Assembly: GCA_050257395.1 (NCBI GenBank)
Contig: JBLMWU010000006.1
Coordinates: 1-61,327, forward strand
Length of the DNA stretch: 61,327 nt
Direction: 5' to 3'
Origin: JAIRTY01 sp050257395
GTDB taxonomy: Bacteria > Actinomycetota > Actinomycetes > Streptosporangiales > Streptosporangiaceae
The notes beneath the pieces are model-generated. The model was not told the origin of the DNA, searched no databases, and saw only the letters and a list, made by a program, of their open reading frames with translations. The position numbers and the translations under genes were made by a program. Below, piece after piece: positions 1 through 7,884 of the stretch. Position 1 is the stretch's first letter. Every line of letters starts with the position of its first letter.

Positions 1-641
1 GTCAGCTCGCGGCCCACGAGGCGACCCGCTGGTGCATCACGCTGACCGGCCAGGAAGGCCGCGCCCTGGCACATGGCTGCGCCCGCCTCAGCGGCGGGGC
101 TCCCGGCCCCCGCAATGCCGCCGGGAATGGAGCCGGGAACGGCGACTGGGAACTGGCTGTCACGATCCGCCCGTTCGCGGATGCCGAATGCACTCACCGC
201 CGCGAGGGCAGGGGCTACCGTCCGGCTCCTTCTCTCCGCCACCTGATCTCCGTCAGGCAGCGCACCTGCAGTTTCCCCGGGTGCCGCCGCCAGGCCATCC
301 GGTGCGACCTCGACCACACGGTGCCGTACGAGCGGGGCGGCAAGACCTGCGAATGCAACCTGGCCCCACTCTGCCGCGCACATCATCGCGCCAAACAGGC
401 ACGGGGGTGGCATCTGGACCAGCCCATGCCCGGTGTCCTGGTCTGGACACTTCCCCACGGCCGCCAGTACCGCGTCGACCCCAGCTCCTATCCGCCAGGC
501 GATCCAGGCGCCGATCCCGCACACCCCGGGCGGTCCGGCCCTGCGGACCGGGCACGTCTGGTGGAACGACCGGGTCCTGCTGCCGGGGCGTATCTCGCCG
601 GGACTTCCCGGGACGATCCCTGCGCGGGCCGAGATCCGTAA
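1..641 (+). CDS. DUF222-type HNH endonuclease, 3' end only
   Basis: The reading frame is open from base 3 and ends at TAA 639-641, leaving about 212 residues; the start lies outside the window. The C-terminal part shows a compact HNH nuclease fold: paired cysteines in CSFPGCRR, then DLDHTVPY (the HNH core DH), then the second metal-binding group CNLAPLCRAHH, ending in the usual GW-type tail. This is the architecture of the abundant actinobacterial DUF222/HNH family, in which a helical DUF222 region precedes the nuclease. The true biological role of the family is poorly known. The codons after about base 500 are Pro/Gly rich and less conserved. Confidence is high for the HNH domain and moderate for the DUF222 label, because most of that domain is not visible. 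Confidence 0.8.
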   Translation, partial: QLAAHEATRWCITLTGQEGRALAHGCARLSGGAPGPRNAAGNGAGNGDWELAVTIRPFADAECTHRREGRGYRPAPSLRHLISVRQRTCSFPGCRRQAIRCDLDHTVPYERGGKTCECNLAPLCRAHHRAKQARGWHLDQPMPGVLVWTLPHGRQYRVDPSSYPPGDPGADPAHPGRSGPADRARLVERPGPAAGAYLAGTSRDDPCAGRDP

Positions 642-726
642 CGAGCCTCCCTGCCGACAACCTGTCTGGGGCAGACTTCTGCCCGGCTGTCCGCAACCCG
701 GGCTGCGCGCTGCGCGGCAGATCGGG

Positions 727-1911
727 TCAGGCTTTGCGGGCGGCTGCTTCCAGGGCCGGCACGGGCAGCCAGCCGTCGTGGTGCCACACGATCGTGCCGG
801 ACGCGTTGACCAGCGCGAACCAGGGCTGGTCCTGCACTCCGTAGCCGTCGGCGAGGCGGCCCGCTGCGTCCAGCGCCACCGGGTACGCGAGCGGTTTGCC
901 CAGACCGCGGAGATACGCGGCGACGGTGGCCGCTGACGGTTCGGTGGACTGCTCATCCACGGCAACCAGGCCAGGCAGCTTGGCAGCGCGCGCCCGGGCG
1001 GCGTAGCTGTTGAGCGCGAGCAGGTGCGCCCGCAGGTCGGAGGTTTCCGCGACCCAGGTCGCGAAGAACATCACCAGGTGAGGCTGGCCCGCGCCGAGCG
1101 GCACCGCGGCCTTGCCGGTCGCGGCGGGAAGGGTCACCCGGGTAGCGGGGGCCAGGCCGGGGATCCGCGCCAGCGACCGGTAGCTGGTCAGCGCGGGGTG
1201 GCCGGGCAGCAGGCTGGCGACCTCCTGGGCCAGCAACTGGCCGGCCTGCCCGATACTCGCGTAGGCCATCTGAGTCAGGTACAGCTTGCGCTCCCGGCCC
1301 TGCTGGTCGATGACGTACAGCGCGGGGGTGTGGTCGATCTGGCCGCGGTCGATCTGCACCGCCATGTGGTACGCGCGCCAGACGCTCTGCAGCTGGCCGA
1401 GCGACCCGGTGAGGAAGTCCCACTGGTTGACCATGCCGTGCTCACGTGAGTACGCCATGACGTCCGGCACCGAGGTGGCACGCGGGTTCGCGTCCAGGCC
1501 GAGCAACTGGACCTGGTTCCCGGCCTTGCCGAGCAGTTCCCGCGCCGTCACCATGCTGGTCGTGGTGAGCGGGCAGATGTTCGTGCACTGCGAGTCCGTG
1601 AACGCGAGGACTACGACCTTGCCGCGGAACTGGCGCAGCGACATCGGCTGGCCGAACTGGTTGACCAGCCGGAAGTCCGGGGCTGGCAGACCGCCCAGGG
1701 TGCTGCCGGGGTCCAGGCCCGGGTTGGCTGCGGCCGCGGCGCCCTGGCCGCTGCCGCCCGGCTGCCCCTGCCCGCTGCTGCCGGACGCGGACACGCCGGT
1801 CCCGCAGGCAGCCAGGCCGAGCAGCGCGGCGGCTGCCCCGGCAGCGGCGAGACGGCGCGTCAGCAGCCTGGCCTGACGCCAATGACGAGCCACGCCGCGG
1901 CCCGGCATCAC
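727..1911 (-). CDS. SCO1/SenC-like lipoprotein with two thioredoxin folds
   Basis: The 394-residue product has a lipoprotein signal peptide (Arg-rich N-region, hydrophobic core, lipobox LAAC with Cys36) and a Gly/Ser/Gln linker. It then has a SCO/redoxin domain with the copper-type motif CTNIC (Cys109, Cys113) and the matching His194 in IDHTPALY. A second thioredoxin-like fold covers about 265-394 but has TWVAETSD where CxxC would be, so it should not be redox active. SCO proteins deliver copper or reducing power to cytochrome oxidase CuA outside the membrane. The start is a GTG whose codon overlaps the stop of the upstream GNAT gene, with ATG as the next codon, so the two are probably co-transcribed. 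The tandem-domain form is longer than ordinary SCO1 (about 200 residues). Confidence 0.85.
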   Translation of the reverse strand: MMPGRGVARHWRQARLLTRRLAAAGAAAALLGLAACGTGVSASGSSGQGQPGGSGQGAAAAANPGLDPGSTLGGLPAPDFRLVNQFGQPMSLRQFRGKVVVLAFTDSQCTNICPLTTTSMVTARELLGKAGNQVQLLGLDANPRATSVPDVMAYSREHGMVNQWDFLTGSLGQLQSVWRAYHMAVQIDRGQIDHTPALYVIDQQGRERKLYLTQMAYASIGQAGQLLAQEVASLLPGHPALTSYRSLARIPGLAPATRVTLPAATGKAAVPLGAGQPHLVMFFATWVAETSDLRAHLLALNSYAARARAAKLPGLVAVDEQSTEPSAATVAAYLRGLGKPLAYPVALDAAGRLADGYGVQDQPWFALVNASGTIVWHHDGWLPVPALEAAARKA

Positions 1912-2792
1912 CGGCCCGCCCCGGCGCCGCCATTGGCCGGCTTGCCTGCGGCCGTCCCACGCGGGCCCGTTCCGCCAGGGCCTGTCCCGCCAGCGGCCGT
2001 ACCGCCGCCAGCCGTCCCGCCGCCAGCCGTCCCGCCAGGGCCTGTCCCGCCAGCGGCAGTCCCGCCGCCAGCCGTCCCGTTTTCAGCCGTCCGGTCTTCA
2101 GCCGTCCCGGCACCGGCGTCGCTGGAGTCCGTCACCTGCCCCGGCTCCTTCACCCAGATCATGCGCCTGCCGCGCTCGCCCGGAGCCTCCGGTTCGTGCG
2201 GGCTGATCCGGTCGAGCCGGTAGCCGAGCTTACGCGGGATGGCGGCGCTGGCCGCGTTCGCCTCGTCGCAATGGATCTCGACCCTGGTCACGCCCGGCAG
2301 CGCCAGGGCGACGGGGGTCATAGCGCGCGCGGCGGCGGTGCCGAGCCCCCGCCGGACATGGGTGGCCGCCACCCAGTAGCCGATCTCGATCGCACCGTCG
2401 CCCGCCCGCCGGTGCAGGCCCACCTGCCCGGCGACCAGCTCACGGCCCGCCGGGTCATCCGTCACCGGCAGCAGCGAGTAGATGAAGTCGGTGCCCGTCT
2501 CCCACAGCTCGTCAGCCTCGGCCACCCGGGTCATCTGCGACCGGGGGCTGGCCGCCTCCGGCGTCGCCCACGGCATCCAGGGCCGCAGGTGATCGAGACT
2601 GACGGCGACCGCCTGGGCGATGCCGGTCGCGTCCTCGATCTGGACGCGCCGCAGCACCAGCACTCCTCCGTCGACACGCTCGGGGGGAAACGACCTGGGG
2701 TCGGCGAAGTGGATGTCCTCTGGATCGGGGGCGGACGGACCCGGCTCCGGCTCCGGCACCGGCGCACTGGGTCCCTCGGTGCACTGAGGCAT
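1908..2792 (-). CDS. GNAT-family N-acetyltransferase with Gly-Thr repeat tail
   Basis: The 294-residue protein has a RimJ/RimL-like GNAT domain from about residue 45 to 215. It includes the acetyl-CoA loop region VRRGLGTAAARA and the later part EANAASAAIPRKLGY, which is the usual N..S..i..KlGF element. Members acetylate amino groups of proteins or small molecules; the substrate here cannot be read. The last about 65 residues are a low-complexity Gly/Thr repeat (GTAGG, GTGPGG) encoded by a 15-bp minisatellite, with no counterpart in ordinary GNAT enzymes. The ATG start follows no strong ribosome site. The stop overlaps the start of the SCO-like gene. Confidence 0.85.
   Translation of the reverse strand: MPQCTEGPSAPVPEPEPGPSAPDPEDIHFADPRSFPPERVDGGVLVLRRVQIEDATGIAQAVAVSLDHLRPWMPWATPEAASPRSQMTRVAEADELWETGTDFIYSLLPVTDDPAGRELVAGQVGLHRRAGDGAIEIGYWVAATHVRRGLGTAAARAMTPVALALPGVTRVEIHCDEANAASAAIPRKLGYRLDRISPHEPEAPGERGRRMIWVKEPGQVTDSSDAGAGTAEDRTAENGTAGGGTAAGGTGPGGTAGGGTAGGGTAAGGTGPGGTGPRGTAAGKPANGGAGAGR
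1956..2108. repeat. 15-bp coding minisatellite in the GNAT tail
   Basis: About ten imperfect copies of a 15-base unit (plus-strand form CCGCCGCCAGCCGTC) lie head to tail. They encode the Gly-Thr-Ala-Gly-Gly tail of the acetyltransferase. The period is a multiple of three, so copy-number change would keep the frame. Confidence 0.85.
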
Positions 2793-2844
2793 GGTTCATA
2801 GTAGGAGCCCGCCGCGCCCCGTTTACCCGCCCGCCGGCGAGCGG

Positions 2845-4221
2845 CTACCCGCCCGGCCGGTGAGCGGCGCCCGTCAGCTCGCTGGGCCCGGCGCTGCTGA
2901 CCGAGGGCGGGTCGTCACCGACGATGATGCCGCCACCGTGACCCCAGCTGATGTAGCGCACGGTGAGGTTCAGCAGCGCGGACAGCCGGTTGCGGTTGCC
3001 GAGCAGGGTGATCAGGTGCAGCGCCAGCCACGCCAGCCAGGCGATGGTGCCCCGGAACCGCAGGCCGCGCGGCAGCTGCACGACCGCGCTGCGGCGGCCG
3101 ATCGTGGCCATGATCCCCTTGTCGTGATAGCTGAAGGCGGTGGCCGGCTGGCCCGCGGCGAGCCGCTGGATCTGCCGGGCCGCGTGCCGGCCGCCCTGGA
3201 TCGCGGGCTGGGCGAGCTGCGGCAGCGGCTGGTCGTCCACCAGTGCGATGTCACCGATCGCGAAGATCCGCTCCTGGCCGTGCACCCGCAGGTCCGGCCG
3301 GACCTGCAGGCGGCCGCCGCGTCCCTGCGGCAGGCCCCACTCCTTGACCTGCGGCGGGGCAGCCACACCGGCGGCCCACACAGTCACGTCGCTGGGGAGG
3401 TCGTCGCCGTCAGCGAGCCGGACCCAGCCCGGCGAGACCTCCTTGATGGTGGCGTTCAGCCGCACGTCCACCTCACGGTCGAGGAGCTGCTGATAGGCGT
3501 AGTCGCGGAGTTTCGGGTCGAACGGGGCCAGCAGGTACGGCGCCATCTCCACCAGGCGGATATGCACACTGGTGCCCTCGACCTCAGGGAACGCGGCTTC
3601 CAGCGCGGTCCAGCGCAGCTCGGCCAGGGCTCCGGCGAGTTCCACGCCGGTGGCGCCGCCGCCGACCACGGTGAAGTTGACGTCCTTGCCGGCCCCGGCG
3701 AGGTCGAGCCGTTCGAGCCGGGCCATGATGTGGTCCCGCAGCGTGATCGCGTCCCGGCGGGTGTAGAGGCCGAGCGTGTGCTCGGCCGCCCCGGTCACGC
3801 CGTAGTGGGCCGCGGACACCCCGGTGGCCAGGATCAGGTAGTCGTACTCGTACTGCCAGCCGTCGGCAAGGGTGATCTGCCGGGCCTGCGGGTCGATCCC
3901 GGTCACCTCGCCGAGCCGGAAGCGGACCCCGTGCTTGCGCCCGAAGCCCCGCACCGGGTAGGCCACGTCGCCGGGGTTCAGGCCCGCGGTGGCGACCTGG
4001 TACAGCAGCGGCTGGAACGTGCTGTACACGTTGCGGTCGATCAGCAAGACGTGCATGCCCGCCCGGGCGAGCTGCTCCACGGCGGCCAGCCCGCCGAAGC
4101 CGGCCCCGACCACGATCACCCGCGGCACCCCGTCAGCCTCCGGGCCCCCGGACGCCCGCGCACCCGGCGTCCACAGATCCGGGGTCCGCTTAGCCGCCGC
4201 CTGCCGGCGCCGCCATTTCAT
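2845..4221 (-). CDS. ndh: Type II NADH dehydrogenase / FAD-dependent oxidoreductase
   Basis: The 458-residue flavoprotein begins at an ATG preceded by GAGGACAGCG; a TTG nine codons upstream is less likely. It has an FAD-binding Rossmann motif VVGAGFGG near residue 37 followed by the Ndh-type segment FQPLLYQVATAGL. A second dinucleotide site FTVVGGGATGVELAGAL serves NADH, and AIGDIALVDD is the second FAD contact. The C-terminal hydrophobic stretch (GTIAWLAWLALHLITLLG) is the membrane anchor of type II enzymes. The enzyme passes electrons from NADH to menaquinone without pumping protons. It stands alone, transcribed away from the DUF6458 gene. Confidence 0.92.
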   Translation of the reverse strand: MKWRRRQAAAKRTPDLWTPGARASGGPEADGVPRVIVVGAGFGGLAAVEQLARAGMHVLLIDRNVYSTFQPLLYQVATAGLNPGDVAYPVRGFGRKHGVRFRLGEVTGIDPQARQITLADGWQYEYDYLILATGVSAAHYGVTGAAEHTLGLYTRRDAITLRDHIMARLERLDLAGAGKDVNFTVVGGGATGVELAGALAELRWTALEAAFPEVEGTSVHIRLVEMAPYLLAPFDPKLRDYAYQQLLDREVDVRLNATIKEVSPGWVRLADGDDLPSDVTVWAAGVAAPPQVKEWGLPQGRGGRLQVRPDLRVHGQERIFAIGDIALVDDQPLPQLAQPAIQGGRHAARQIQRLAAGQPATAFSYHDKGIMATIGRRSAVVQLPRGLRFRGTIAWLAWLALHLITLLGNRNRLSALLNLTVRYISWGHGGGIIVGDDPPSVSSAGPSELTGAAHRPGG

Positions 4222-4335
4222 CGCTGTCCTCGCTTTCTGCCGCCTCAAGCCGCTGCTGCGGCCTCATGCCGCCAATGATGACAACCGCGCGCAGGCCGCA
4301 TTCATGCCGCCTGCCTCTGCCCTGGCCTGCGGCAT

Positions 4336-4358
4336 GTTTAGTCCTCGCTGCTGGGGCA
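4336..4358 (+). promoter_or_regulatory. Candidate SigB/SigF-type promoter of the DUF6458 gene
   Basis: GTTT (4336-4339), 14 bases, then GGGCA (4354-4358). This differs by one base from the GTTT-N14/16-GGGTA form used by general-stress sigma factors of this family. It lies about 105 bases before the DUF6458 start. The assignment is by consensus only. Confidence 0.35.
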
Positions 4359-4463
4359 CGTAAACGTTCGTTTCCTATGGGGGATCACCAGTCCCCCGGC
4401 GAGTGAAGTGCCCCCTTCCCCGCCGGCCGGTGGTGACACCTCCATCCCGAGGAAGGGACGATC

Positions 4464-4868
4464 ATGAAAACCGCCAGCGGCCTAGCCCTCATCGCAATCG
4501 GAGCCATCCTGGCGTTCGCCGTCACCACCACGACGCCGCTCATCAACGTGCACATCGTGGGGTGGGTTCTGATCCTGACCGGCATCGTCGGCATGGTGAT
4601 CCCCCGGCGCGGCTACGGCTGGCTGCGCCGGCGCATGGTGGTCAAGCCAGGGGCCCGCGGGCCGGTCATTACCCGGATGGACGAGACGCACTACCCGCCG
4701 TCCATCCTCCGCTACCCCGACACCAGGCCGATGAGGGACGACAAGGAGGTCGGCAAGCCGTTTGCCGACCGTACGGATCCGGACGGCCGGCTGCCCGAGG
4801 GCGAGACCGCCGTGAGGTACCCGACGGCCGGGGGCACGGAAACCATCGAGGAGTTCACCCAGGAGTAA
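4464..4868 (+). CDS. DUF6458 family small membrane protein
   Basis: The 134-residue protein begins at ATG after the ribosome site GAGGAAGGGACG. Two closely spaced membrane helices (about residues 4-22 and 30-45) carry the family pattern GLALIAIGAILAFAV and INVHIVGWVLILTGI. A basic stretch RRRGYGWLRRR and a long acidic, Pro-rich cytoplasmic tail follow. Proteins of this type are common in actinobacteria and of unknown function. A stress-type promoter candidate lies upstream. Confidence 0.85.
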   Translation: MKTASGLALIAIGAILAFAVTTTTPLINVHIVGWVLILTGIVGMVIPRRGYGWLRRRMVVKPGARGPVITRMDETHYPPSILRYPDTRPMRDDKEVGKPFADRTDPDGRLPEGETAVRYPTAGGTETIEEFTQE

Positions 4869-4978
4869 GCGGGCTTGCCCGGAATGGCCCGGGGGGCCGG
4901 CGCGTCTTCCGGGGTTCCCCGGACCGCGCCACCACGGCAATCGATAGCGTAGTCCTCACCCGACCTACGGAGACGACT

Positions 4979-5521
4979 ATGTCTGAACGGCCACGGCCAC
5001 CGCTGCCTTACGATTTTCTGCCGCAAGTTCCATCGTTCACGGTGGAAAGCAATGATGTCGCCGACGGCCAGATGATGGGCGACGCGCAGGTCTACAACAG
5101 CTTCGGCATGAGCGGCCAGAACATCTCCCCGCACCTGCGCTGGCACGGGTTCCCGGCGGAGACCAAGAGCTTCGCGGTCACCTGTTACGACCCGGACGCT
5201 CCGACAACTTCCGGGTTCTGGCACCTGGTGCTGGTCGACGTGCCCGCCTCGGTGACCGAGCTGGCCACCGGCGCGATCAGCGGCGACCTGTCCGGCCTGC
5301 CCGCCGGGGCCTTCTGCGTGCGCAACGACTACGGCTCCAAGGACTTCGGCGGTGCCGCGCCGCCCGCGGGCGACCCGCCGCACCGCTACCTTTTCGCGGT
5401 GCACGCGGTGGACTCGGAGAAGCTCGGAATCGACTCCGAGGTGAGCCCCGCGGTCGCCGGTTTCAACCTGACCTTCCACACCCTCGCCCGCGGGCTGATC
5501 ATTCCCGTGTACGGCCACTGA
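4979..5521 (+). CDS. YbhB/YbcL family Raf-kinase-inhibitor-like (PEBP) protein
   Basis: The 180-residue protein starts at ATG 4979 after GGAGACGACT; upstream in-frame codons overlap the previous gene and were not used. It has the phosphatidylethanolamine-binding-protein fold signatures of the bacterial branch: NISPHLRW, the ligand-site segment CYDPDAPTTSGFWHLVLVDVP and the GGAAPPAGDPPHRYLFAVHA loop. There is no signal peptide, so it is probably cytoplasmic. The biological ligand of bacterial members is unknown. A strong hairpin follows the stop. Confidence 0.9.
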   Translation: MSERPRPPLPYDFLPQVPSFTVESNDVADGQMMGDAQVYNSFGMSGQNISPHLRWHGFPAETKSFAVTCYDPDAPTTSGFWHLVLVDVPASVTELATGAISGDLSGLPAGAFCVRNDYGSKDFGGAAPPAGDPPHRYLFAVHAVDSEKLGIDSEVSPAVAGFNLTFHTLARGLIIPVYGH

Positions 5522-5536
5522 GTTTCCGGCGTTTTC

Positions 5537-5582
5537 CCGGAGCCCTGCCCCGCGCCAGGAATGGCGGGCGGCAGGGCTCCGG
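5537..5582 (+). terminator. Hairpin terminator after the YbhB-like gene
   Basis: Perfect 13-bp inverted repeat CCGGAGCCCTGCC / GGCAGGGCTCCGG with a 20-base loop, 15 bases after the stop. It has no U-tract, as is common in high-GC actinobacteria. It sits between convergent genes and could serve both. Confidence 0.75.
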
Positions 5583-5583
5583 C

Positions 5584-5641
5584 GCTTAGCGGCACATCCC
5601 GCGTTAGCGGCACATCCCGGCGCGCAGCGGGCACATAACGG
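5584..5641. repeat. Three short direct repeats between convergent genes
   Basis: Two near-identical copies of TTAGCGGCACATCCCG (from 5586 and 5604) and a third degenerate copy (about 5621-5641, ending in CATAACGG) lie in tandem with a period of about 18-19 bases, just past the MarR gene stop. No function is evident. Confidence 0.6.
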
Positions 5642-5651
5642 AACGGCCGGG

Positions 5652-6125
5652 TCAGCCGGGTCCCATCACCAGAATGCGGAGCAATTCCCTGAGCCGCCGG
5701 CTGTCGGCGGCGGAGAGCGCCGACAGGAACTGCCGTTCGGCTTCGTCGTTCGCCTCGGTGGCGGCGAGGAGGACGTGGTGGCCCAGCTGGGTCAGCTCCA
5801 CCACGTTCTTGCGCCGGTCCCCGGCGGCCGGATAGCGGGCGATCAGGCCCCGTTCTTCCAGCGCGTCGAGCAGGCTGACCATGGTCGTCCGGTCCACGCC
5901 CAGCCGCCTGGCCGCCTCCTGCTGCGACGCCGGCTCGGCACTCGCCAGTACCAGCAGCACCGCCAGCTGCCGGCCGTCGATGCCGAACGGGGCCAGCGCC
6001 GGCCCGGTGAGCTCGGCGAGCCGTTCCCGCGCGTGCTTGAGCAGATACCCGAGCCGCCAGGTGACCTCCGGGCCGGGATCGCTGTCCTCCGCTGCTGTGT
6101 CGTCCGCTGCTGTCGGCACCCCCAC
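5652..6125 (-). CDS. MarR-family transcriptional regulator
   Basis: The 157-residue winged-helix protein starts at GTG 6125. Residues 40-115 hold the recognition helix (QQEAARRLGVDRTTMVSLLD) and the wing (ARYPAAGDRRKNVVEL) with the DxR signature of MarR. Members are dimers that release DNA on binding small phenolic or oxidised ligands. It is divergent from the epimerase gene, and the 102-base gap holds four phased inverted-repeat sites, so it most likely represses itself and the epimerase. The N-terminal 20 residues are acidic and unstructured. Confidence 0.92.
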   Translation of the reverse strand: MGVPTAADDTAAEDSDPGPEVTWRLGYLLKHARERLAELTGPALAPFGIDGRQLAVLLVLASAEPASQQEAARRLGVDRTTMVSLLDALEERGLIARYPAAGDRRKNVVELTQLGHHVLLAATEANDEAERQFLSALSAADSRRLRELLRILVMGPG

Positions 6126-6139
6126 ACTCTACCGCGCCG

Positions 6140-6198
6140 CTGATCATCAGTTAGACTGACGATCAGGATGAGCGACGATCGTAGCTGCTGACGATCAG
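6140..6198. promoter_or_regulatory. Four phased operator-like sites between marR and epimerase genes
   Basis: Three copies of the inverted repeat CTGA-N3-TCAG lie at 6140-6150, 6156-6166 and 6188-6198. A degenerate fourth (GCGA-CGA-TCGT) lies at 6172-6182. Their centres (6145, 6161, 6177, 6193) are exactly 16 bases apart. The array fills the space between two divergent starts, the expected place for a MarR operator. It is seen directly; binding is inferred. Confidence 0.7.
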
Positions 6199-6227
6199 CG
6201 ACATGGCGGAATTGCGCGGGAGGCATC

Positions 6228-7193
6228 ATGATCCTCGTCACCGGCGGGCTCGGCTTCATCGGCTCGCATGTCACCAGGGCCCTGCTCGACCTGGGTGAGC
6301 CCTGTGTGGCGGTCCAGCGCCGGGCAGGGCCGGTCGCGGACTTCCTGGCCGGTGAAGTGGGCCGGGGGCTGACCATCGAGCCGGCGGACGTCACCGACCG
6401 CGCGTCGTTCCGGGCCGCCGGCGGCCGCCACCCGATCACCGGGATCGTGCACCTGGCGGGCGGCGGCTTCGGGATGGCCGACCCGTTCGAGGGGGTGCGC
6501 ACGGAGGCCGGGATCCTGTGCAACGTGCTGGAGGCCGCCCGTGACTGGCAGGTGCCGCGGGTCTGCCTGGCCAGCACCATCGGGGTCTACGCGGGCGCTG
6601 GCACCGGCCTGCTGCGGGAGGATCTGCCGCTGCCGATGACGGCGGGCCACGCCATCCCGGCGTTCAAGAAGAGCAACGAACTGCTGGGCGGCTACCTGGC
6701 CGGCGCGGCCGGCATCGAGCTGGTGAACCTGCGGATCGCCGCCATCTGGGGGCCGCTCGGCCGCCCGGTCTCCTCGTTCTTCGCGGCGCCCCAACTCGTC
6801 CACGCCGCGGTGACCGGCAAGGCGCCGGCCGCCGCCACCCCGTACGGCCGGGCCCGGCCCGCCTATGCCGGCGACGGCGGCGACCTGTGCTACGCGCGGG
6901 ACTGCGGGCGGGCGATCGCCCTGCTGCAGCTCGCCCCGGCGCTGAACCACCGCACCTACAACGTGGCCAGCGGGCAGGTGACCACCAACCGGGAAGTGGC
7001 CGGCGCGATCCGCGCGGTCCTCCCGGACGCCCGGCCGGAACTGCTGCCCGGCCGCGATCCGGCCGCGCCGGACGGCGACATCCGCCTCGACGTGACCCGG
7101 CTCCGCGACGATACTGGCTACCGGCCCGGGTACAGCACCGGGCAGGCCGTTGCCGACTACATTGGCTGGCTGCGCGCGGGGCACGAACGATAA
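6228..7193 (+). CDS. NAD-dependent epimerase/dehydratase (extended SDR)
   Basis: The 321-residue protein starts at ATG after GGGAGG. The N-terminal NAD motif is VTGGLGFIGSH. The usual serine is in LASTIGVY, but the YxxxK position reads PAFKKSNE, so the catalytic tyrosine seems to be replaced, which makes activity uncertain. The later part (NVASGQVTTNREVAGAI, RLRDDTGYRP) matches sugar-nucleotide epimerases and related dehydratases. Divergent from a MarR regulator, it may act on an aromatic or lipid-like substrate, but nothing in the sequence fixes this. The deformylase gene follows 15 bases later and may be co-transcribed. Confidence 0.82.
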   Translation: MILVTGGLGFIGSHVTRALLDLGEPCVAVQRRAGPVADFLAGEVGRGLTIEPADVTDRASFRAAGGRHPITGIVHLAGGGFGMADPFEGVRTEAGILCNVLEAARDWQVPRVCLASTIGVYAGAGTGLLREDLPLPMTAGHAIPAFKKSNELLGGYLAGAAGIELVNLRIAAIWGPLGRPVSSFFAAPQLVHAAVTGKAPAAATPYGRARPAYAGDGGDLCYARDCGRAIALLQLAPALNHRTYNVASGQVTTNREVAGAIRAVLPDARPELLPGRDPAAPDGDIRLDVTRLRDDTGYRPGYSTGQAVADYIGWLRAGHER

Positions 7194-7208
7194 GGCAGGG
7201 AGCAGGCA

Positions 7209-7757
7209 GTGACAGTCCGGCCGGTACGGCTCTTCGGTGACCCGGTGCTGCGCACGCCCGCGGCGGCGGTCACCGGCTACGACCGGCAGCTGCGCCGGCT
7301 CATCGCGGACCTGACCGAGACGCTGCGCTCGCAGCAGGGCTCCGGCCTGGCCGCCCCCCAGATCGGCGTCGGCCTGCGGGTCTTCGTGTTCAGCATCGAC
7401 GGCGTGCGCGGGCACCTGGTCAACCCCACCCTGGACTTCCCGGACGAGGAGGAGCAGGACGGCCCGGAGGGCTGCCTGTCCTTCCCCGGCATGTACTTCG
7501 ACGTGACGAGGCGGCTCAACACCGTGGCCCGCGGGTTCGACGGCGACGGCCGGCCCGTGCAGGTGGTGGGCGGCCGCGGGCTGGCGCGGTGCCTCCAGCA
7601 CGAGACCGACCACCTGGACGGGATCTTGTTCATCGACCGGATGGACCCGCGGACCCGCAAGGCCGCCATGCGCGCGGTCCGCGAAGCAGAGTGGGCCGGC
7701 GAACCCGCCCCGGAGCTGAGAGCCAGCCCGCATCCCCTCTACGGCAGGCCCGGCTGA
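7209..7757 (+). CDS. def: Peptide deformylase
   Basis: The 182-residue enzyme removes the formyl group from nascent N-terminal methionine. All three motifs are present: GSGLAAPQ (44-51), EGCLSF with metal ligand Cys89, and HETDH with His131, Glu132 and His135 (HExxH). The start is GTG after GGGAGCAGGC. Its length is normal for actinobacterial type I deformylases. It is not next to fmt or a ribosomal gene here, so it may be a second, accessory copy. An imperfect hairpin follows. Confidence 0.95.
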   Translation: MTVRPVRLFGDPVLRTPAAAVTGYDRQLRRLIADLTETLRSQQGSGLAAPQIGVGLRVFVFSIDGVRGHLVNPTLDFPDEEEQDGPEGCLSFPGMYFDVTRRLNTVARGFDGDGRPVQVVGGRGLARCLQHETDHLDGILFIDRMDPRTRKAAMRAVREAEWAGEPAPELRASPHPLYGRPG

Positions 7758-7768
7758 GCAGCCGGCGA

Positions 7769-7800
7769 ACCTGGAGATCAGCTGAGGATCTCCTCCAGGT
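7769..7800 (+). terminator. Imperfect hairpin after def
   Basis: ACCTGGAGATC (7769-7779) pairs with GATCTCC-TCCAGGT (7787-7800) apart from a 3-base bulge, 11 bases past the stop. It is a plausible terminator before the DUF929 gene. Confidence 0.5.
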
Positions 7801-7884
7801 GATTCCGAGTGAATTACCCCTGACCGGCGGTCAGCCCTACGATTGGCTTCGGCCAGGACCACGTCACGAGTCACCGGGGATCCC

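Noticed and set aside
1956..2108. Tandem repeats considered as a CRISPR-like array
   Set aside because: The 15-bp period without spacers, a multiple of three, lies inside a GNAT coding frame; it is a coding minisatellite.
2791..4278. Plus-strand open frame of 495 codons opposite the NADH dehydrogenase
   Set aside because: It is the shadow of ndh; residues are dominated by Gly, Pro, Arg, Val and His with no motif.
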